Shown: in pieces, positions 1-5,282 of the stretch
How positions within the stretch are numbered: the stretch's first letter is position 1
How the letters are laid out: each line of letters opens with the position of its first letter
NCBI GenBank assembly: GCA_934216185.1
Contig: CAKQBM010000120.1
Coordinates: 1-5,282 of the forward strand
Reading direction: 5' to 3'
DNA length: 5,282 nucleotides
From: an uncultured Streptococcus sp.
Lineage (GTDB): Bacteria; Bacillota; Bacilli; Lactobacillales; Streptococcaceae
Notes under the pieces: generated by a model
What the model was told of the DNA's origin: nothing
The model's input: only the letters and a program-made list of their open reading frames with translations
Database searches by the model: none
Program-made: the position numbers and the translations under genes

Positions 1-42
1 AGCCTGTCCATCCTTAATATCAATTGCTGGTAGAATTTGCAT
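1..42 (-). CDS. hisA: HisA, ProFAR isomerase (partial, N-terminal 14 residues)
   Basis: This is the start of phosphoribosylformimino-5-aminoimidazole carboxamide ribotide isomerase, a cytoplasmic (beta/alpha)8-barrel enzyme that carries out the Amadori-type isomerisation of ProFAR to PRFAR, the substrate of HisH-HisF. Only 14 codons are present, reading MQILPAIDIKDGQA, before the left edge cuts the gene. That string matches the first beta-strand of HisA: the PAIDIKDG motif carries the catalytic Asp (D8 here) that acts as general base in the family. It follows hisH after a 48-nt gap, the expected order H-A-F. An in-frame ATG four codons upstream (52-54) would add MVGE, but the usual HisA N-terminus begins at MQILPAID, so the start at 42 is preferred. 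Identity is secure from the motif and the context; nothing can be said about the rest of the protein. Confidence 0.93.
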   Translation of the reverse strand, partial: MQILPAIDIKDGQA

Positions 43-59
43 CTCCCCTACCATCCTTT
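43..59 (-). promoter_or_regulatory. Ribosome-binding region of hisA, ambiguous
   Basis: Two purine-rich stretches precede hisA. AAAGGA (54-59) is 11 nt from the ATG at 40-42, somewhat far. AGGGGAG (43-49) abuts that ATG, which is too close to work well. A second in-frame ATG at 52-54 overlaps the end of AAAGGA and so is badly placed for it. AAAGGA with the start at 42 is the best reading, but this is the least clear start signal in the window and may be weaker than those of the upstream genes. Confidence 0.5.
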
Positions 60-90
60 CTAACTAAAAAGTCTTTGTTCTCACGAGCTT

Positions 91-699
91 CTAGGCTTTG
101 CATAAACCTACAAATTTTTCAATAATACCTAAACCAATATCTCCTGATTTTTCGGGATGAAATTGAGCTCCATAAACATTGTCTTTATGGATCATGGCTG
201 GCACCTCGATGCTATAATCTGCGGTAACATCAATGTATTGACTAGGAACATCCGTGAAATAACTATGAACGAAGTAGACAGCTTGGCCGTCTAAACCATC
301 TGTCAAAGGGCTGGCTTGCTTAACAGCCAAATCATTCCACCCCATATGTGGGACAGGTCGCTCCTTGCTGGCTGGAATAGCACGACAGACACCTGGAATA
401 AAGCCGAGACCATCTGTTTCTTCATGTTCTAGACCTTTTTCCGTTAAAATCTGCATGCCTAAGCAAATTCCTAAAAGTGGAACTCCCTGTGCGACAGCCT
501 CTTTGATAACAGCTACCAAGCCTCTTCGCTCAAGCTCTGCCATGGCTGTTGGATAAGCACCTACACCAGGTAAAATCAATCCATCAGCCGCTAAGATTTT
601 GTCTTTATCGGCAGACAATTCTGCCGTCACACCGATTTTTTCAAGGGCACGCAGAACATTTGCGGTATTCCCTGCATCGTAATCAATGACGATAATCAT
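91..699 (-). CDS. hisH: HisH, glutaminase subunit of imidazole glycerol phosphate synthase
   Basis: HisH is a class I glutamine amidotransferase. It hydrolyses glutamine and channels ammonia to its cyclase partner HisF, which converts PRFAR to imidazole glycerol phosphate and AICAR in the cytoplasm. The 202-residue protein has the usual full length. The catalytic triad is visible: nucleophile Cys79 in GICLGMQ (77-83), and His181 with Glu183 in QFHPEKS (179-185). Other family motifs are PGVG (44-47, oxyanion strand), PHMGWN (117-122) and YFVHSYF (142-148). The N-terminus [15 protein letters not shown] gives the first beta-strand and supports the ATG at 699. That ATG overlaps the hisB stop by 4 nt (ATGA), and AAAGGGG (705-711) ends 5 nt upstream of it. 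hisA follows after 48 nt; hisF is not in the window. The gene appears intact. Confidence 0.98.
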   Translation of the reverse strand: MIIVIDYDAGNTANVLRALEKIGVTAELSADKDKILAADGLILPGVGAYPTAMAELERRGLVAVIKEAVAQGVPLLGICLGMQILTEKGLEHEETDGLGFIPGVCRAIPASKERPVPHMGWNDLAVKQASPLTDGLDGQAVYFVHSYFTDVPSQYIDVTADYSIEVPAMIHKDNVYGAQFHPEKSGDIGLGIIEKFVGLCKA

Positions 700-1280
700 A
701 GCATCCCCTTTGTCGAGTTTACGCCGTGAATGTCAGGATTGATTGTGATGGCTTCACGCAAGGCACGTCCTGTTGCCTTGAAGAGACTTTCTGACTTGTG
801 GTGGTTATTTTTTCCGTGGAGAATCTTGAGGTGGAGATTCATTTGAACATTGAAAGCCAAGGCTTGGAAGAATTCTTCAACCAGTTCTGTGTCAAAATTA
901 CCCAACTTTGGATTATCAAAACTAGCATCAAAGACCAAGAAGCTACGTCCAGACAAGTCTAAACTTGCCATGCCGAGGGTTTCATCCATAGGGACAAAAG
1001 CCGTTCCATAACGGTTGATACCTGCTTTGTCGCCCAAGGCCTCTTTAAGGGCTTGCCCAAGGACAATACCAACATCTTCAACGGTGTGGTGACTATCAAC
1101 CCAAAGGTCACCATCAGCCTTTACCACCAAAGACATACGACCATGGCGGGCAAACAAGGTCAACATGTGGTCAAAAAATCCGACACCTGTTTGAATGTCT
1201 ACTGGTTCTTGAGCATCCAAATTAAGGCTTAACTTAATTTTGGTTTCAAAGGTATTACGTTCAATTTCTGCTTGTCTCAT
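696..1280 (-). CDS. hisB: HisB, imidazoleglycerol-phosphate dehydratase (monofunctional)
   Basis: HisB dehydrates imidazole glycerol phosphate to imidazole acetol phosphate, using two Mn ions bound in a homo-oligomer (24-mer in known family members). The 194-residue protein has the length of the single-domain dehydratase and lacks the N-terminal HAD phosphatase domain of enterobacterial HisB. Metal-binding signatures are FFDHML (35-40), DSHHTVED (62-69) and the second His-rich motif [10 protein letters not shown] (155-164). The frame stays open upstream to an ATG at 1436, but that would add 52 residues from inside hisD with no family similarity. The start at 1280 is chosen because it gives the normal N-terminus and because AGAGGAAG (1286-1293) sits just upstream. 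hisD ends 19 nt before it; hisH overlaps its end by 4 nt. A separate histidinol-phosphate phosphatase must be encoded elsewhere. Confidence 0.98.
   Translation of the reverse strand: MRQAEIERNTFETKIKLSLNLDAQEPVDIQTGVGFFDHMLTLFARHGRMSLVVKADGDLWVDSHHTVEDVGIVLGQALKEALGDKAGINRYGTAFVPMDETLGMASLDLSGRSFLVFDASFDNPKLGNFDTELVEEFFQALAFNVQMNLHLKILHGKNNHHKSESLFKATGRALREAITINPDIHGVNSTKGML
705..711 (-). promoter_or_regulatory. Ribosome-binding site of hisH, inside the hisB 3' end
   Basis: AAAGGGG ends 5 nt before the hisH ATG (697-699). It falls within the AAG-GGG codons of the HisB tail KGML (with one base of the Thr codon before), so it too lies in translated sequence. It is a little less ideal than the sites of hisG and hisD. 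Confidence 0.72.
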
Positions 1281-1285
1281 AACTG

Positions 1286-1293
1286 CTTCCTCT
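1286..1293 (-). promoter_or_regulatory. Ribosome-binding site deciding the hisB start
   Basis: AGAGGAAG lies in the 19-nt gap between the hisD stop (1300-1302) and the hisB ATG (1278-1280), 5 nt from the ATG (GAGG core 8 nt away). It selects this ATG over the one at 1436, which would lie inside hisD. Confidence 0.8.
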
Positions 1294-1299
1294 ACTCTC

Positions 1300-2583
1300 T
1301 CAATTATTGTCGTTTCTGACTTCAATAGCCTTGGCGTGGGCCTGCAAGCCTTCCGCATAAGCCAAGGTTGTGATATCGTGCTCAGCCTTATTGACTGCTG
1401 CCTTATCGTATTGCGTATATTGGATACGTTTGACAAAATCGTGCACGCCTAAAGCTGATGAAAATCGGCTGGTTGCTGTCGTTGGAAGAACGTGATTGGC
1501 ACCAGCATAGTAGTCACCAATTGGTTCACTGGTAAAGTGACCAAGAAAGACGGAACCAGCATTTTCCACTTTTTCCAAGTAATCATAAGCATTGTCCATA
1601 GCAATTTCCAAATGTTCTGGCGCAACCAAGTTCATGAGTTCGAACATGGCATCTGTATCATTGGCAATAATAATACGGCCGTTATTTTCGACAGATGGAC
1701 GAGCAATCGCCTCACGTGGCAAAAGCTTGAGTTGACATTCAATCTCACTTTCAACCGCATCAGCCAAGGCTTCAGAATCTGTTACCAAAATGGCGCGTGC
1801 GCGTGTGTCATGCTCTGCTTGAGACAAGAGGTCAGCTGCCACATAGGTTGGATTGGCACTACTATCAGCAATGACACCAATTTCTGATGGACCTGCAATC
1901 ATATCAATACCGACAATACCGTAAACTTGCTTCTTAGCAGTTGCCACGAAAATATTTCCGGGACCTGTAATCTTGTCCACCTTTGGAATCGTTTCTGTAC
2001 CAAAGGCCAAGGCCGCAACCCCTTGAGCCCCACCAACTTGGTAAATGCTATCCACACCGGCCAATTTAGCGGCTACCAGAATCGCAGGAACAAAGTGCTC
2101 TTGAGGCGGCGTAATCATAATAATCTCTTTAACCCCAGCAATTTTAGCAGGAATAACATTCATAAGAACTGATGACGGATAAGCCGCAGTTCCTCCAGGC
2201 ACATAGACACCCACACGATTGATAGGACGAATCAATTGACCACGAATAACACCCTCGCTTGGTTGGTCCTCAAAACCAGTTTCCAACTGATGTTTATGAT
2301 AGGATTCAATGTTTTCTTTGGCATTAACTAGGGCTTGGTAAACCTCTGGATCAATCTCTTTAAAGGCTTGATCAATCAAGTCCTGTCCAACTTCAAAATC
2401 AGTCAAGTCAACCTTATCAAATTTAGCTGAATAGTCACGAAGGGCCTCGTCCCCACGTTTTTTAACGTCTTCAATAATGGCTTGAACCGTACTTTCAACG
2501 TCTCTATTTTCTTTTGAGAGTTCCAATTGCTCCTGATAAAGAAGCTCCGCAATTTCTTTATTTGTTCCAGTTAATCGTTTCAT
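1300..2583 (-). CDS. hisD: HisD, histidinol dehydrogenase
   Basis: HisD is a zinc-dependent, homodimeric cytoplasmic enzyme that carries out the last two steps of the pathway: histidinol to histidinal to histidine, reducing two NAD+. The 427-residue protein has the full family length. Residues that align with the known E. coli active site are all present: zinc ligands Gln255 and His258 (in LLSQAEHD), Asp357 (in EPIGDYYAG) and His416 (in EGLQAHAK), and the catalytic pair Glu323-His324 (in APEHLEI). Other conserved blocks are VGVYVPGG (124-131), ITGPGN (205-210) and IDMIAGPSE (226-234) leading into the family signature. The ATG at 2583 overlaps the hisG stop by 4 nt (ATGA) and has a strong GAGGAGG at 2594-2600. 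No truncation or frameshift is seen. The short tail after His416 ends in NDNN. Confidence 0.99.
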   Translation of the reverse strand: MKRLTGTNKEIAELLYQEQLELSKENRDVESTVQAIIEDVKKRGDEALRDYSAKFDKVDLTDFEVGQDLIDQAFKEIDPEVYQALVNAKENIESYHKHQLETGFEDQPSEGVIRGQLIRPINRVGVYVPGGTAAYPSSVLMNVIPAKIAGVKEIIMITPPQEHFVPAILVAAKLAGVDSIYQVGGAQGVAALAFGTETIPKVDKITGPGNIFVATAKKQVYGIVGIDMIAGPSEIGVIADSSANPTYVAADLLSQAEHDTRARAILVTDSEALADAVESEIECQLKLLPREAIARPSVENNGRIIIANDTDAMFELMNLVAPEHLEIAMDNAYDYLEKVENAGSVFLGHFTSEPIGDYYAGANHVLPTTATSRFSSALGVHDFVKRIQYTQYDKAAVNKAEHDITTLAYAEGLQAHAKAIEVRNDNN

Positions 2584-3230
2584 TCGAACGGTACCTCCTC
2601 GTTCCCTACAAGTGATTCAATCTTACAAATGAATGGTAGAACTTCCTTGTTATTTTTCAAAGAAGCCTTATTAACAATCATTCGTGCTGAGATCCGGCAA
2701 ATATCTTCATAAACCTTTAAGCCATTAGCAACAAGGGTATTCCCTGTTTCCACAATATCGACAATGGCATCTGCTAGACCAATGACCGGGGCAATCTCAA
2801 CACTCCCTTGAATCGAAATGATCTCAACATCCTCACCCTTTTGATTAAAATAGTCCGTCGCAATGGTTGGATACTTGGTGGCGATACGTTTACGCTTATG
2901 GTCATCGGGATTATAGTCTTCTGTTGACGCTACGGAGAATTTACAAAGGCCAAAATTAAGATCCAACATTTCCAAATAGCCTGTCGGATGTTCAACTAGA
3001 ACGTCCTTTCCAACAATCCCAATATCTGCGACACCATGTCGGACATAAGTGGTCACATCTGGTGCTTTGACCAGGAGAAAACGGAAACGGTTGTCAGGAC
3101 TTTCGAAAATTAAATTACGGCCCTTATCAGCCATGAAGGACATGTCAAAGCCAGCTTTTTCTAGTAATGTAACTGTATCTTTCTCAATACGTCCCTTGGT
3201 CAAGGCAATTATGATTTGATTGCTAGTCAT
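2580..3230 (-). CDS. hisG: HisG, ATP phosphoribosyltransferase catalytic subunit (short form)
   Basis: HisG catalyses the first committed step, joining PRPP and ATP to form phosphoribosyl-ATP, and is the usual target of histidine feedback inhibition. The 216-residue length identifies the short form, which lacks the C-terminal ACT-like regulatory domain of long HisG and needs HisZ to be active; hisZ lies directly upstream. Visible motifs are ALTKGR (9-14), [13 protein letters not shown] (64-76), IQGSVEIAP (140-148) and the PRPP-binding loop in the [13 protein letters not shown] stretch (154-166). The frame is open further upstream to an ATG at 3302, but those 24 extra codons lie inside hisZ and do not resemble HisG. 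The ATG at 3230 gives the expected N-terminus and has a near-perfect GGAGGTGA. It overlaps the hisZ end by 8 nt (ATGACTAG) and the hisD start by 4 nt. Confidence 0.98.
   Translation of the reverse strand: MTSNQIIIALTKGRIEKDTVTLLEKAGFDMSFMADKGRNLIFESPDNRFRFLLVKAPDVTTYVRHGVADIGIVGKDVLVEHPTGYLEMLDLNFGLCKFSVASTEDYNPDDHKRKRIATKYPTIATDYFNQKGEDVEIISIQGSVEIAPVIGLADAIVDIVETGNTLVANGLKVYEDICRISARMIVNKASLKNNKEVLPFICKIESLVGNEEVPFE
2594..2600 (-). promoter_or_regulatory. Ribosome-binding site of hisD, inside the hisG 3' end
   Basis: GAGGAGG is followed by a 10-nt spacer to the hisD ATG (2581-2583). The same bases encode the Glu-Glu and start the Val codon of the HisG tail EEVPFE, so the site is dual-purpose and is crossed by ribosomes translating hisG. 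Confidence 0.82.
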
Positions 3231-4203
3231 CCAAGTCACCTCCAAATTCCACATCATCATGTACCGCTCGATAGACCGAGTCGACATCAATGGCCCAACC
3301 AACCGCTGTTAATTCAGTAGCACCGAAGCGCTCAAAGAGTTTATCGTAGCGACCACCTGATACAAAGGCATCCGGTACCTTGTCACCAAAGACCTTAAAC
3401 ATCATGCCCGTGTAGTAAGGCACTGCTGGCAATTGAGCCAAATCAAGCGTCGTCTCTGGAAGACTATCTGATAAGCGATTGGTTAAGACTTCCAAACTAT
3501 CAAGAGCCGTCAAAAAGGCTTCACTGTCTGTTAACTGTCTTGCCTTAGCCAAAACTTCCTTTGTCTCACCAAACAAGAAAGGTAATTGCTCTAAGACCTT
3601 GTCATATTGGCTTGGATTTTCTTTGGTGAATTCCTTGAGGCCTGTGATTGATTTGTCACGGATATAGGCCGCCAACTCTGCTTCTTTTACAGCTGGAAGG
3701 TCTAATTCTTCAAAAATGAGTTGCAAAAGGCGAGCATGTGAAAATTCAAACTTGTAATTTTTGACACCTGCCACATCCAGGGCCTCCTTAGCAGATACCA
3801 CAGCTTCCTCCATGGCCTGGTGAACAGGAAATCCTATAATTTCAATACCAGCTTGCGTATGCTCATTGGACAAGCCACGCATCTCCTCATTGTAGTTAAA
3901 GACCTTTCCAGAGTATGAAAATTTTATGGGTGTATGAACTTGAGTCGAAGCAATCACGCGCCCGATTTGACTGGTAATATCAGGACGTAGGCTAACAAGG
4001 TCTCCATTTTTATCAAAGAAATTATAGTTACCATTGTCCACCACATCACTAAAGACTTCAAAATGCTCCAAGGTTGGTGTTTCAATCCGAAGGAAACCCT
4101 TTATCATCAACAAGTCACAGATACGATGTTCAATCTGATACATGGTACGGGCACGTTTGAAAAGTTTATCGTGCATTCCTAAGGCTAATGTCGTTTTTTT
4201 CAT
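3223..4203 (-). CDS. hisZ: HisZ, ATP phosphoribosyltransferase regulatory subunit
   Basis: HisZ is a paralogue of histidyl-tRNA synthetase that does not charge tRNA. It assembles with short HisG (a hetero-octamer in characterised members), activating it and taking part in histidine feedback. At 326 residues it covers the class II synthetase catalytic fold but lacks the C-terminal anticodon-binding domain of true HisRS. Recognisable blocks are [13 protein letters not shown] (39-51, motif 1 area), [12 protein letters not shown] (71-82), the motif 2 area from [11 protein letters not shown] (95-105) to [10 protein letters not shown] (115-124), PYYTGMMF (262-269) and [10 protein letters not shown] (281-290). 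The motif 2 Arg of HisRS is replaced by Asn103, and the Arg of its RGLDYY motif by Pro259, which supports HisZ rather than HisRS. The ATG at 4203 overlaps the hisC stop by 4 nt (ATGA), with AGGAG at 4212-4216. An A7 run directly follows the ATG. Confidence 0.97.
   Translation of the reverse strand: MKKTTLALGMHDKLFKRARTMYQIEHRICDLLMIKGFLRIETPTLEHFEVFSDVVDNGNYNFFDKNGDLVSLRPDITSQIGRVIASTQVHTPIKFSYSGKVFNYNEEMRGLSNEHTQAGIEIIGFPVHQAMEEAVVSAKEALDVAGVKNYKFEFSHARLLQLIFEELDLPAVKEAELAAYIRDKSITGLKEFTKENPSQYDKVLEQLPFLFGETKEVLAKARQLTDSEAFLTALDSLEVLTNRLSDSLPETTLDLAQLPAVPYYTGMMFKVFGDKVPDAFVSGGRYDKLFERFGATELTAVGWAIDVDSVYRAVHDDVEFGGDLDD
3236..3243 (-). promoter_or_regulatory. Ribosome-binding site deciding the hisG start
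   Basis: GGAGGTGA is close to the full anti-16S complement. Its GGAGG core ends 8 nt before the ATG at 3228-3230. It lies wholly inside the last codons of hisZ, where it encodes Gly-Gly and part of the following Asp. It rules in the start at 3230 over the upstream in-frame ATG at 3302. Confidence 0.88.
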
Positions 4204-5252
4204 GCTTGTAACTCCTGTATTGTCATTAATACGCGCTCCATCTCATCCTGAGTTCCAATAGAAATGCGTAGTCTATCTGAAATGCGCTCCACTTTTGGAA
4301 AATAACGGACATAAATTTTCTTACTTTGGAGATAGTCAAACAATTGACCCGCAGTCACTCCGTATGGTTTCACCAAAATAAAATTAGTTTTTGAAGGAAG
4401 AACATCAAAACCAATTGCCTGCAATTCTTGGCTAAACCAGTCACGTGTTGCCATAATCTTAGAGCAACTATCCTCATAATAATCCCAAGACTTAACGGCT
4501 GCAGTCGCCAAAACTTCTGCGATGCTATCCACATTATAGGGATTAACTGAATTCTTTACTGCATTAATCACAGCCATAAGTTTAGGACTTCCGATGCCGT
4601 AACCGACACGCAGACCAGCAAGGGAGGCATCCTTAGAAAAGGTCCTTGTGATAAACACATTGTCATACTTTTCTAGGAGCGGTAGGGCCGTCTCCCCACC
4701 AAAGTTAATATAGGCTTCGTCAATAATCACAACTACTGACTGATTAGCCTTTACAATCTCCTCAATTTGATCTAGCGACTTATAAATACCTGTTGGCGCA
4801 TTTGGGTTAGTAAGGACAATCCCACCATTTTCAACCAGATAATCTTGACTATCAATCTCAAATGAAGAGGTCAAGGGCACTTCTCTAAAAGGAATGTGGT
4901 ACAAATCTGCCCATACCTTGTAAAAACCATAGGTCAAATCTGGAAACAAGACTTCTTCCTCACTGTTAAAGAAAGCTAGGAAAGCCATTGACAGGATATC
5001 GTCTGACCCATTTCCAATAATCACTTGATCAGTAGGCACACCTAGCTGTTCAGATAAGGCCTGACGTAAAGCCGCTTGATCCAAAGTCGAATACTTGCGT
5101 AACTGATGGGCATCAAAGGATGCTAAAGCCTGATGGACTGCTGGACTTGGTCCATAGGCATTTTCATTAGTATTCAACTTAATGATATTTTTCTCAGTGG
5201 GCTGACTGCCCGCTACATAGGGTTCAATCTTTCGTAATCCTTTGATTTCCAT
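4200..5252 (-). CDS. hisC: HisC, histidinol-phosphate aminotransferase
   Basis: HisC is a PLP-dependent, fold-type I aminotransferase that transfers an amino group from glutamate to imidazole acetol phosphate, giving histidinol phosphate, in the cytoplasm. The 350-residue protein has the normal length. The Schiff-base lysine is Lys207 in [16 protein letters not shown] (204-219). Other family motifs are [12 protein letters not shown] (26-37), GNGSDD (80-85), NPNAPTG (149-155), DEAY (178-181, PLP-ring Asp) and RLRISIGT (327-334, with the substrate-carboxylate Arg329). The start at 5252 is supported by AAAGGA (5259-5264, 6 nt upstream) and by the usual N-terminus. It is the first gene of the visible operon and overlaps hisZ by 4 nt. 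HisC-like enzymes can also act on aromatic amino acids, but the his context makes the histidine role firm. Confidence 0.98.
   Translation of the reverse strand: MEIKGLRKIEPYVAGSQPTEKNIIKLNTNENAYGPSPAVHQALASFDAHQLRKYSTLDQAALRQALSEQLGVPTDQVIIGNGSDDILSMAFLAFFNSEEEVLFPDLTYGFYKVWADLYHIPFREVPLTSSFEIDSQDYLVENGGIVLTNPNAPTGIYKSLDQIEEIVKANQSVVVIIDEAYINFGGETALPLLEKYDNVFITRTFSKDASLAGLRVGYGIGSPKLMAVINAVKNSVNPYNVDSIAEVLATAAVKSWDYYEDSCSKIMATRDWFSQELQAIGFDVLPSKTNFILVKPYGVTAGQLFDYLQSKKIYVRYFPKVERISDRLRISIGTQDEMERVLMTIQELQA
4212..4216 (-). promoter_or_regulatory. Ribosome-binding site of hisZ, inside the hisC 3' end
   Basis: AGGAG with an 8-nt spacer to the hisZ ATG (4201-4203). It sits in the CAG-GAG codons (Gln-Glu) of the HisC tail QELQA, so it is translated as part of hisC. 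Confidence 0.78.
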
Positions 5253-5258
5253 AGTTTA

Positions 5259-5264
5259 TCCTTT
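5259..5264 (-). promoter_or_regulatory. Ribosome-binding site of hisC
   Basis: AAAGGA with a 6-nt spacer to the hisC ATG (5250-5252). Only 30 nt of sequence upstream of hisC is in the window. That is too little to contain a complete promoter and leader, and no hairpin with a U-run is seen in it. Confidence 0.78.
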
Positions 5265-5282
5265 CTCTTTAACTCTGACCAT

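Noticed and set aside
71..93. Possible hairpin in the hisH-hisA gap (AACAAAGA ... TTTTTAGTT)
   Set aside because: The pairing is short, AT-rich and interrupted by a mismatch, and no U-run follows a stable stem, so it is not a credible terminator.
365..556. Plus-strand open frame antisense to hisH, and similar ones at 1240-1452 and 3479-3667
   Set aside because: All are short and embedded opposite well-conserved his genes, without protein similarity.
1281..1436. Upstream extension of the hisB frame by 52 codons, overlapping the end of hisD
   Set aside because: The extra residues do not resemble any HisB N-terminus, and the start at 1280 has a good ribosome-binding site and the normal family length.
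1492..1887. Plus-strand open frame of 131 codons antisense to hisD
   Set aside because: It lies entirely opposite hisD, its translation resembles no family I know, and it is what a codon-biased gene produces on its complement.
1927..2172. Plus-strand open frame of 81 codons antisense to hisD
   Set aside because: It is a shadow of the hisD coding sequence with no start signal or recognisable protein.
3231..3302. Upstream extension of the hisG frame by 24 codons, inside hisZ
   Set aside because: The start at 3230 has a near-perfect ribosome-binding site and gives the usual HisG N-terminus; the extension is out-of-frame hisZ sequence.
3834..3839. TATAAT-like hexamer on the plus strand inside hisZ, and another near 213 inside hisH
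   Set aside because: Neither has a TTGACA-like element at suitable spacing, and no gene on the plus strand would be served.
3223..4203. Annotation of the synthetase-like gene as hisS (histidyl-tRNA synthetase)
   Set aside because: It lacks the anticodon-binding domain and two key HisRS arginines, and sits directly before short hisG, as hisZ does.

Overview
The window is a segment of a histidine biosynthesis operon. All seven genes lie on the minus strand, so transcription runs from the right end of the window to the left. In transcription order they are hisC (5252-4200), hisZ (4203-3223), hisG (3230-2580), hisD (2583-1300), hisB (1280-696), hisH (699-91) and the first 14 codons of hisA (42-1, cut by the left edge). 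There is no rRNA, tRNA, mobile element, CRISPR array or long non-coding stretch. Almost every base is coding; the only gaps are 19 nt (hisD/hisB), 48 nt (hisH/hisA) and 30 nt at the right edge upstream of hisC.

The organism is most likely a Streptococcus or a close relative in the Lactobacillales. The moderately AT-rich sequence, strong AGGAGG-type ribosome sites, the order C-Z-G-D-B-H-A, the short HisG with a HisZ partner, and a single-domain HisB all fit low-GC Gram-positives. Protein details such as the HisH start [15 protein letters not shown] and the HisA start MQILPAIDIKDGQA look streptococcal from memory. I cannot assign the species; a salivarius-group streptococcus is a guess.

Together the genes cover much of the pathway. 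HisG with HisZ starts it (PRPP + ATP to phosphoribosyl-ATP). HisA isomerises ProFAR. HisH supplies ammonia to HisF, which is not in the window, to make imidazole glycerol phosphate and AICAR. HisB dehydrates that product, HisC transaminates it, and HisD makes the last two oxidations to histidine. Missing from the window, and probably downstream of hisA or elsewhere, are hisF, hisI/hisE and a histidinol-phosphate phosphatase; HisB here lacks the phosphatase domain found in enterobacterial HisB.

The genes are very tightly packed: three ATGA stop/start overlaps and one 8-nt overlap, each with its ribosome-binding site inside the last codons of the gene before. This suggests translational coupling. 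The control region (promoter and any T-box leader) lies beyond the right edge. I found no new biological system; the findings are modest points about gene packing, start sites and the degenerate active site of HisZ.
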